Both the position numbers and the translations under genes were made by a program. Positions 23,345 to 32,484 of a DNA stretch of 64,000 nucleotides are shown here, one piece after another (within the stretch, counting starts at the first letter, position 1; each line of letters opens with the position of its first letter). This DNA is from Arthrobotrys musiformis (lineage: Eukaryota; Ascomycota; Orbiliomycetes; Orbiliales; Orbiliaceae): positions 434,001-498,000 of the forward strand of contig JAVHJL010000009.1 of NCBI GenBank assembly GCA_036971715.1, given 5' to 3'. The notes below the pieces were generated by a model that was given only the letters and a program-made list of their open reading frames with translations, searched no databases and was not told the DNA's origin.

Positions 23345-24702
23345 CTACTGACCATCTCCACCCCCTTCCTGCGTCGCTGGAACAGACTCCTCTTCTGGGG
23401 TAGAAGGCTCTGCCTCCCCACCGACGGGGGCGTCGGCCTCTACACCGCTCGTGGATTTGGCTGGAAATTTGTTAGGTTTGTAAATATATAAAATGGTGCG
23501 GTGGGCTTTACCTTTTGTACCATCCAATTTGGCTTTGACTTCATCTAAACGCTTCTTTTCGAAGCGTGGGCCGTTGAGGAGGAGGAGGTGTTTGCCTGCA
23601 TAACAAAGTTATTAGAATGTGTATAAGAGGCGAGATCTTAAGGGTACTCACAGGTTTTCAAAATGGTGGTGCTGCGGTATTGTTTGCAGTTACATTCATC
23701 TATATTACTTTGTTAGCTATATTCAATTGGAGTAGAGAGTGTGCATACATCCATTATCTTTCGAATCTATGTGTGTGATTTCGAAGGCGGAGACTTTGAC
23801 GGTGAACCCTGGGGGGATGGAGACAGTTGGGACGTCGGAGGACGGGGATGAGTTGTAGGTTATTTTGTTGGTAGAAGGGGTGTCGAGGGATGCGAGGGTG
23901 AAGGGGGGTAGGGTGTCTGAGTCTGCGGTACGGGCACGTTTGGTTTTGGGGGATACTTCTTCTTCGTCCTCTTCGTCTTCGTTCTCTTCTTGAGATTCCT
24001 CTTCGTCTTCTTCCGGTTCTTCGTCTTCATCCCCGTCTTCGATCTCAGGGGATGGGATGCGAGCCTTCTGCTTCCCCTTTGCTTTCGCAGATATAGTAAT
24101 CTTCCTCTTCTTCGCAACGGGTTGGGGTGCAGCAACCGCCTTCCTCTTCTTGCCAGGAGGTTGTGCGGGCACAACCGCCTTCTCCGCTTTTTTCTTCTTA
24201 GGAGCGGGAGCTACCTCCTCCTCACTGCTTTCCTGACCTTCAACTTCCTCATCTCCCTTCTCTTGCTCTTCGAGTAGCTGCTTCTTGGTCTTACGCGGTT
24301 TCTTGGTGTTGGGTTTATTCCCAGACACCTTCGCTGTAGTCTTCTGCGAAGCCGCCTTCGTGGTCTTCTTCTGTTGTTCAACTTTCTTCCCGCCTCGGGA
24401 TGTCTTTACCCCCGTTGCTTTGGCAGGTTTGCTCGATTTTCCTGAAGTAGCTTTGGGAAGGGCGGCGTTAGCCCTCTCCCTCTCCCTCGCCTCTTCCTCC
24501 TCCTGTTTCTGCTTTTTCTCCTTTCGATCCTGGGTATTGTTAATACTGCCTTTCTTGGAAGGGAATGGAGGGGGACGTACGATATTTCTTGCAGACCGAC
24601 GGGTTGGTTCCGCGGCTGGGACTTGTACTGCTGTTTGATATTAGTAGCCTGTTTAGATGGAATTGGGTTTGTAGACTTACGCATAGTTTTTCTTGGTGGC
24701 AT
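23345..24702 (-). CDS. Charged nuclear-type protein with C-terminal SWIM-like zinc motif
   Basis: Five exons on minus: 24702-24681, 24630-23749, 23699-23652, 23595-23512 and 23460-23345, giving 383 residues. Residues 1-280 are low complexity: a PTRRSARN basic motif, then Lys-rich histone-H1-like stretches (KKAEKA, KKRKITISAK) alternating with Asp/Glu runs, suggesting nuclear localisation and chromatin or DNA association. Only splicing reveals the C-terminal domain: FEITHIDSKDNGYECNCK, then C304-x-C306-x11-C318-x-H320 (CNCKQYRS...KTCKHLLLLNGPRFEKKR), a SWIM-type CxC...CxH zinc motif. The tail is acidic. I do not know a named family. The neighbouring ligase has the same motif with the same CKHL block. 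The first intron ends in a CAGCAG tandem acceptor, giving possible one-residue variants. Confidence 0.78.
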
Positions 24703-26770
24703 TTTTTGTGAATTCAGGTGGGGGTGTGATGGCGGGGTTGGAGTTTATGGATTTTTTATAACTTCCAGGGTTGAAATACTGTCGGTAGTGGTAACGGTAA
24801 TACAAGCCTATAAGTACGCGTCGTATAGAGGTGCGGAATAAGTTGAGTCAGAGGAAGAGGAAGAATGTAGTCCTGTTTCCGTGTGTGCAGATAGTAGGTT
24901 GTATACTACCTAAGTACGTTATATGGTAAGCTATCTCCACTCTACGTCCAATTCCTTCTGGGAAAAAGAGAAGGAAAGGGAGATACCAAATGCCCGGATT
25001 TCCCACCCAAGAAAAAAGAGAAGTAAGAAAAAGAAGAAGAGGACAAGTCTATTTCACGAGAAAGAGGAGTAAAAAATCAACGAAACCAAGCTTGCTATAG
25101 GAAAAACTCAGCATCAAGCAGCGCGCGCGTCTGATTTGCTACACCAGCACCACTCTATCGATCCGAGAAGAAAAGAACTAAAAGAGGAAAAAATATGATG
25201 AAAGTTTTGAACAAAAGAAAGAAGTACACCAATCCTGCATAAAAGAGAAAGGAAGAAAAAAAAAAAGCTGTGTTTGCTATAATGCCTGCTCCCGTCACGA
25301 CGAATTGCAGCCTTCTTGTTTTCCTTGGAGGAGCGTCGTAGGCTGGTAGCACAAGGCTATGACTTGCCCTGCAGCGGTGCCTGCTTTCGGAAGTACCTAC
25401 ATGAGAAGTGAGTTGTAAACCTAAGCATCTCTGCACACTCTCCGCAAGGTTTTTTTTTTTCTTTCCTCGGAATTGAAGCCTCCGATATCTTTCTCGCAAA
25501 TGTAATAAAATCGCTGGTCTTTGGAAATATTGAAGTTATCGAGCTTAAACGTTGGATTTTGGAGCTCGACTGCGTTGTTCGCCAGTGGGAGGTCTGATAT
25601 TAAAATGAAACGATACACACCCCTAGCCCTGAATTATTATAACCCAGGTATATAGGTACTTACGATAAACTTCCAACATGCATAGTGCAAATGGATGCTC
25701 ATACCCGGCCCAGAAGTCGAAAAGCCAAACAAACAGAGATTGCGTGGCAAAGCCCGACTTTGTCCCATGCGTTAGAGACCGTTCGAACAAAGAAACCCCG
25801 GCCGTTTCATGCATGCCTGATCGATCACATGCAAGCTATAGGTCTATAAAAAGATCTCTTTCTATGGTTGTTGAGAACCGTAAGTGCTATTCTCAATTAT
25901 TAGGCATATATTTCGCAAAGCCTTGCTTTACTTTGCTTCCTGGGCAGAGGGTGGAGCTGTTCAAGAGGCAGCTGGGGGGTATCGGCGTGATATACTGCTT
26001 TCAATGGATAGACGTCTAGAAACTGCTTGAACTCGCGTATAATATTAGTGTCTTAAAATGCTAAAGGCCGGTACACTAGCCTAAAGCTATCAGCACATGA
26101 GAACGAGATTAAAAACCTTTTTAAGAAAGAAAGAAAAAACCCTTACCGACAACCCTACCGTCCAGTTTATTCCTGCCCGCAGTTCCCAAAACAACTTTGC
26201 CTGGTTTCAAAAGTCGTTCAAAGGATACTCATGCTACAGGTGCAAGTAAAATTCTAAATCTATCATCCACAGTTAGCAGCATGTAATCTAAAATGCATAC
26301 ATCGAGCTTCGAGCACACCCCTTTGATAATCTAGGCATAATTACATAGCCTCAAGAGACGCCATTTTCCCTAGCTATAAGTGTAAAGAAAAAATTCGTCT
26401 CGGATAGCCTACTAGGGCCCCGCCTCGGATAAAGTCTGGGAGATCCAAGTTTAAGTCCCGGCTCCGACTCCCGTAACATAGTATAGAGTCCAATTATGGA
26501 TACTCCCCCAAGCCGGGTTGGGGGTAAATTGGGTGGAGAGTTAGCTAGTAAACCGGTTCTAGAAATACAAGCTAGCGGTAATGATACGCTTCTTATAGCA
26601 TCACGATTTCATTTGCATACACCCGTACTTCATGCATGTCAAACTCATAAACTAACATACACAACCATCTAATCAATACAGAGAATAAACCCACAGGAGC
26701 CGCTACAAAAGCAGGCCCAACAGATCTAGCACCAGGACTCCGACCAAGACCTCACGCCGTCGTCCCAACA
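24703..26770. other. Intergenic with tRNA-like relic
   Basis: Purine-rich sequence (24950-25270), then AT-rich DNA with only short open frames. A decayed tRNA-derived element at about 26398-26472 is listed separately. The last 120 bases stay open in frame with the downstream ORF. Confidence 0.5.
26398..26472 (+). repeat. Decayed tRNA-derived element (SINE or tRNA relic)
   Basis: An A-box-like TAGCCTACTAGGG at 26405-26417 and a T-arm-like CCAAGTTTAAGTCCCGG at 26445-26461 are spaced as in a tRNA. The 3' side of the T-stem is intact (CCCGG), while the 5' side reads CCAAG with TTTAAGT as loop. Each departure from a perfect T-arm is a G-to-A or C-to-T transition, the pattern left by RIP or CpG decay. 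The acceptor stem is only partly paired. Confidence 0.45.
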
Positions 26771-27724
26771 ATGAACGGAGACTTCAAGGGACTTCCCCCT
26801 CCCCCTCCTCCACCAGGGGGGGCGCCAAAACTGCAAATCCCAGAACAAAAAGTCTTCGTGCTCCCCCCCGAACCCACTAAGGACCCTGCTACTCCGACAA
26901 AAACCCCGGGAAAATTAGACCCACCACCGCAAATTGCGATCCTAGATGAACTTAAGGGCCGTTTTGTGAAGAACTCGCACAAGAAACCGTTCGAGGAGCC
27001 TATACGGGAACCGCCTAGGAAGTCACCGACACTCATGGACGGGATGAAGGCGGAAATACCAGGTATGATTGCGCAGCTGAAGCCGGTGGGGGCTAGGATT
27101 GTCGGTCGGATGAAAGAGGATATAGAGAAGGCTCAGTCTAGGGAAGAGGAGCATAAAGCTACGGCCTCTGCGGCGCCTAGTCCGTCTGCGGTGCCTGTAA
27201 AGCCAAGAGAACCCGTACAGCCAAAAGAACCCATAACGCCCTGCAAGGAGCATGTTAAGCCTCAGGAACCTATAAAACCCCAGGAGATCGCAGAGCCTAA
27301 GGAACCCATAAAAGCTCAGGAGACCGTAAAAGCTCAGGAGGCCGTAAAAGCTCAGGAGGCCGTAAAGCCTAAGGAGACCGTAAAGCCTAAGGAGACCGTA
27401 AAGCCTAAGGAGCCTGTAGCCCCACCCAAGAAAGCAGACCCGAAAAAACCGGAGTCACAGGGGAATCCACCAGCTCAGCCAGAAGCGGTGACTAAAATCG
27501 AACAACCGCCTGAAGAACTTCAAACTAACATTACTGTTGAAACAAGACCGTCGATAGCTGGAACTGGAACTGATTTAGAGGAGGACTATGAAGACCCATA
27601 TGTCTTATGGTCTATGAGAGCTATTGGAATCTTTCTAATCTTCTTAGGTCTTCTTAAGCTAGAAGCTTATCTTTGGGTCATTTCAGAGAACATGCAGGTT
27701 TTGAATGAACTCTATGATTTATGA
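26771..27724 (+). CDS. Orphan Pro/Lys/Glu-rich protein with C-terminal membrane helix
   Basis: A single open exon of 317 residues. It starts with a proline run (LPPPPPPPGG), continues with a charged segment (DELKGRFVKNSHKKPFEEP), then a repeat region of KPKETV/KAQEAV units built on an 18-bp DNA repeat. It ends with one hydrophobic helix (about residues 284-305: AIGIFLIFLGLLKLEAYLWV) close to the C-terminus, as in tail-anchored proteins. There is no N-terminal signal peptide. I do not recognise a family. The frame stays open for about 120 bases upstream of the ATG without another ATG, so an upstream exon is possible. It lies in repeat-rich DNA, so a young lineage-specific gene is plausible. 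Confidence 0.6.
   Translation: MNGDFKGLPPPPPPPGGAPKLQIPEQKVFVLPPEPTKDPATPTKTPGKLDPPPQIAILDELKGRFVKNSHKKPFEEPIREPPRKSPTLMDGMKAEIPGMIAQLKPVGARIVGRMKEDIEKAQSREEEHKATASAAPSPSAVPVKPREPVQPKEPITPCKEHVKPQEPIKPQEIAEPKEPIKAQETVKAQEAVKAQEAVKPKETVKPKETVKPKEPVAPPKKADPKKPESQGNPPAQPEAVTKIEQPPEELQTNITVETRPSIAGTGTDLEEDYEDPYVLWSMRAIGIFLIFLGLLKLEAYLWVISENMQVLNELYDL
27319..27411 (+). repeat. 18-bp coding minisatellite
   Basis: About five tandem 18-bp units of the form GTAAAGCCTAAGGAGACC / GTAAAAGCTCAGGAGGCC, encoding six-residue VKPKET / VKAQEA repeats in the orphan protein. Units are in frame and differ at few positions, so the array is fairly young. Confidence 0.8.
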
Positions 27725-29328
27725 ATAACGGCTGCTGATAAGCCCGGAGTAACGGCAATATGTCATATCTTAGTCATCTGCAGTAGTTTCTGCGAGTTTG
27801 GAACGTAATTATAAGGCCGGTATCTTTATTTTTAACAATTGCTATCTATTAGAATAAGATGGCGGACTTTTTTTTCGGAGCATTATATCGGACGCTCAAC
27901 TAATCAGTTTACATTTTGTTGTTGTGGAAGTAGAGTCGATATCAGCTTTGGATATTGGTACCATGGTCCCACCGAATCTTCACTTTTATATCTAACGTTA
28001 ACGCCACAGCGGGTCATGACGTATTTAGCTGTTGGTTCATACCATGTCCTTGGTTTCAATTATACTTTCTTAAAAAGCGGTATATGAACGCGAACGTTCC
28101 GCGCGTATACGGAGATCGTCAGCTAAGGTCTGTTGATTCTACGTATCTAAGTAAGTACTTACTTGCTGGGGACTCTGATTCGTGTCCTCCAAGGCTCTCC
28201 ACTTAAGTACTTGATCAAGGCTAGCTCGAATATCCATGAAACTTTCTGGTATGTAAAATAAGTGGCTGTCAAGATTGTGCACGACTGTACGCCAAACTTC
28301 AAGAAGGCCGGCGTTGCACCCAAGAAAAAATTTCAATACGTACGCTCACTTTTTTCTAATATAATGGAATAATTGATATGTTATCGAGAATCAATTGTGG
28401 TGCAGTGCGTGCTCGTCTCTCGTAAGCTGATCTAAATACGACCATCCAATACGTCGGTCGAAAAATAATCGAAATGCATGAGTCGTGGGCGCCGCTTGGG
28501 CCCTTGTATTCCAAAATCTCGGTGCCGACCTAACTACCCCAACGCCCCGCATGTGAACCGCTGTGGTACCTATCGTATCATCGTATTACTACAAAGTGGT
28601 GTGACGATCGTATCGATTGGTAGCTGGAAAGCTAGGTCCCGGCGCGAGCTTTAAGTTCCGCCCCTGTGATTTTAACCGATGTTTTGTGGTAGTTCTTTCC
28701 TTTTAAAGCCTTTTCGACGAGCGGAATCCGCGGAAATTGCATCGACGGTCGAATATCTAGAATATCTGACTGCAGACTGTCCGTAACCGATAGGGGCCAG
28801 CGGGTGGCCTGCGCTTGCAAGGCCTCAAGACACTCCGTCAACGCCATATCGATATATCGCAAAGTCTAACCATGGCAAAGATCCAAAAATACTGCCAACC
28901 ACTCCAAACTAATAATATATTTTATATTCAAACAGCGCTGGAACATCTATCGTCGGCGAGGGTACCCTGAAAATTGGCAGAAATGTAATATGGATTAATT
29001 CTGCCGTGGCATTCGAATTCTTCGGCGGCATGGGCCTGGGCTTTTCATGTGCAAGGGCTTAGGCTCGCTCCATCCTGCAGGACTCGACAGGGATGGACAT
29101 TTGGGCGTGCATAACGCCCCGCAATGTGCGATACCCCAGACATCTCGCCAGAAAGTTGGATACAACCAAGCTTGAAAAAAAGAAGGAAACTGGGGGAAGA
29201 TTAGCTATATATTTCCCTAGCTCCCGCCTTTGGATCTCAGGGTTTTTCACCTATAACAAACCCAATTCGCAGCCCTTCAGGAGCTTAAAAGTCGCAGTTA
29301 AGAAAGAAGAAAATAAGAAGAGGAAGAA
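27725..29328. other. Intergenic, mostly featureless
   Basis: No conserved gene. A minus frame with ATG at 28847 and stop at 28632 (71 codons) has coding-like composition (SVTDSLQSDILDIRPSM, KNYHKTSVKITGAELKAR) but no recognisable relatives or promoter. The fatty alcohol oxidase leader is purine-rich (29290-29328). Confidence 0.45.
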
Positions 29329-31877
29329 ATGGCAACGGAAACACCAACATATCGGTTTAAACGTCCTTCGGACAAATGCGTGTTCGATGATGCGCAATGG
29401 AATATGTTAGCACACATATTCGAGACATTTGTCGCGGGGTTAACCCCCGAAGAGACCGAAGAACTCAAAAAGGATTATTATAAGCACGTCAAAAATCCGG
29501 CCGATGAAAAGTTCTTGGAGGCGTATGCTCGAGAATCAGCATTAGACCTCCCCGAATTCTTGGAAGATGCCGACACCATATTTCAAAACCATGTCCCGCC
29601 AGACAAGGTCGCTGAGATCAAGACCGTGTTGAATATTCTAGAGTATGTTCAACCCCTCGACGTCTACTGTCAGCGGGATGCCCCGAATCTAGTGTCTATG
29701 TTTGTAGAAGACTTCCCTAACTGTAGTGGCCATTTTGTAGCACACGGCTTGGCGCCCTGGCCTTCACGGGGTCGACGGTTCCATTATACCAGAAAACTAG
29801 ACAAGAAAGAGAGCAGATCATTTCAGGCTGGTCAACAGCTAGAATGGCTGCTCTACGAAAAGTGTTCAAGGCATTTGCGACAATCGCTCGGCTCCTTTGG
29901 GCTCGATCTAGTGCCTCCTGGCATGCGGCGGCTGGGTTCCCGGGTTACCCATTCTCGAAGGAGGGAGAGGAGGAGTTGAAGATAACGATGGAAAATGCAG
30001 CGACAGTTGAAGCTAATCCAGAATTTATCTTCGAGGACTTGAGTCAAAGTTCGGCTGGGGAAAATGGTGTTATTCAGCTGTCAACTTCTATCTTGATTAT
30101 TGGGTCTGGATGCGGCGGCGGCGTCGTAGCTGGCCACCTTGCGAAAGCGGTCCCACATCACCAATTGATGGTGGTTGAAAAGGGCTTTTGGTACCCAAAA
30201 CATAAGGCTCCTTCGAGGGAAAGAGAAGGCATGCAGAAGCTTTACGAGGAAGGTGGTACCCTTCAAAGCAATGATGGAAGGTACGGAAGCCGACCCAACT
30301 AAGTTTAGTTTTATCCAGCATTTTCGGCTGACTTCCTATTAGTTTGGCGGTTTTCGCCGGCAGCACTTGGGGGGGCGGGTCTTCAATCAACTGGGGTGTT
30401 TCCTGGCAGCTGCCAGCTCGAACGAGAAGAGAGTGGAATAAGAAATACGGGCTGCCATTTGCAGAGTCTCCCGAATTCCAGGATTGCCTGGACTAGTATG
30501 TGATTCTTTTTGAACATATATATTTTAATAGGGGTACTGACGAAGGTAATTGTAGTGTCTCGAATGTCGGGAAGGTTCAAACTTGGGGAGTACATCAACA
30601 TAATTCTTCGAATGCGACTATTGTCAACGGTAGCCATCGTCTGGGAGAAGCATGTATCGCGGTTCCACAAAATATCGAGGGCGATGCAGAGGCCCACAAC
30701 AAGATCTGTGGATCGTTTTGCGCTCTAATGTGTAAAGGATCTGGTGCTAATCTCGCGGATCGTGGAGGCAAAATGGCTGTTACTAAGACATATCTTGCGG
30801 ATGCTCGAGAACAGGGCGCCAAATTCTTACAAGGTTTCGATGTCACAAAGTTGGTATTCGATAAAAAGGGCAATGTGACTGGCGCTGAAGGCTTGTGGAG
30901 GGCCGACCCAAGTGAACCGGCAGGAACCGGAAGGAAGGTCTTCATCAGCGCAAAGAAGGTTGTAGTCAGTGGCGGCACTCTGAACACCCCGGTGATTCTG
31001 CAGAAGAGTGGACTAAGCAACTGGTGGATTGGAAGAAATCTCCATCTTCATCCAGTCGTTTTCTGCTTGGCCGAGTGGAAGGAAGAGACTCGACCTTGGG
31101 AAGGCGCAATCATCAGTGTCGCTAATACCGAGCACACAAATCTTGACCACGACGGGCACGGTGCCGTCATCGAGGGAATGTTAATGTTACCGGGGCTTGG
31201 GACTGCAGCATTGCCTTGGAAGAGCTCCCTTGATTTTAAGAAGCGAATGCTTCGATACAACCATCTCACTAACCAAGTGATAATTGCTCGCGATCGAGAT
31301 TCCGGGCGAATAATTCTCGACCCCACGACTGGAAAAGGAAGGGTAGAATATACCGTTTCGGAATTCGACAAGGGTCACCTAATGGAATCGCTTGTTGCGG
31401 CTATGAAGATCAACCATGCGGCGGGTGCAGAGAAGATATATACACCAGTTGTCGGCGGGCCGATATACGAAAGACTTGACGACAAGGATGCAGACCAGAA
31501 GGCTTTCGACGATGTGGTCGCAAAGCTGAGAAGGGTAGGACTCACCAATGATAATACTTCTTACGGAAGTGCCCACCAGATGGGTACTTGCCGTATGGGT
31601 CCCACTCCACGAATGGGTGCCTGTAATGATAAAGGCAAAGTATGGGAAAGGAATGGTCTTTATGTCGCCGATGCCAGGTTAGTTGCTGCCCTTCCAAAAA
31701 ATAAACGTTTATACTGGACGTAATCCCTAACTTTTATCTCAATAAACTAGTTTGATGCCCGCTAGCTCCGGGGTAAACCCCATGATAACGACCCAAGGTT
31801 TGGCTGAGTGGGTAGCTCGGGGTATTGTGGTTGATATCCTCAAGGAAGAAGGGTCTGATCCGAAGGCAAAGCTTTAG
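29329..31877 (+). CDS. FAO1: Long-chain fatty alcohol oxidase, GMC oxidoreductase, likely peroxisomal
   Basis: Five exons, 29329-29642, 29741-30280, 30343-30495, 30556-31677 and 31751-31877, encode 751 residues, the usual size for fungal long-chain alcohol oxidases. The N-terminal region has the family block RLGALAFTGS and the Arg-rich WSTARMAALRKVFKAF. The FAD-binding motif ILIIGSGCGGGVVAGHL starts near residue 222, followed by VVEKG and GSTWGGGSSINW. The C-terminal GMC signature is SAHQMGTCRMG with catalytic His676, then DASLMPASSGVNPM. The enzyme oxidises long-chain or omega-hydroxy fatty alcohols to aldehydes with O2, giving H2O2. The protein ends in AKL, a PTS1-type signal, fitting peroxisomal import. 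All joins restore family sequence; the first intron (98 nt) needed the AG at 29740 rather than 29726 to keep frame. Confidence 0.92.
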
Positions 31878-32484
31878 ACCTATAAAATCATGGCTGGGCC
31901 TCAGCGAGCTCGAAGGTTCACACTTCGTTCAAGTTTTACCTATTATCATATTAATGCATTCCCCAGTTGATCCACGTAGTAATTGTCTCGTAAACCAGAG
32001 CTGGCCGAAGCGTAGTAATATAATATATGACTTTGATGATCAATTCGGCTGCTAGCCTTTCTCATTGAGACATGTCGACAGTAGCTCTAGTCTTTGGTGT
32101 AAATGAAACGAGGCACCTATTTTAAACAGTAAATCGAGGTTAGAGAACGTATATTAGCGTCTAAGATACCCGCCAACTTACCGAAGTAAACATTGAAAAG
32201 GTTAGTCTCATCGTGAGGATTCAAACTGGAACTACACTGCACTGTGTTGGATCCTGGCGTGAAAACGTGTTGTCGGCGTTGGGAATGTCTCGCGTATTCC
32301 TGCCTCGAGTCCAGAGTCCAATTGATCAAGTATTCTTCTTCCCCATCGCCACGAACCATTCGCACTAGGTCGCACGACTCTCAACAATCGATGCCTCGAC
32401 GATCCAGCTCCACATTAGCTGTATAGCTCACACTTCAAACTCCCGCTTAGATATTCGAACACCGTTCTCATATCCCTCGATACC
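31878..32484. other. Intergenic, YSH1 promoter region
   Basis: Between two plus genes. No ORF, repeat or RNA gene is recognised. Confidence 0.55.
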
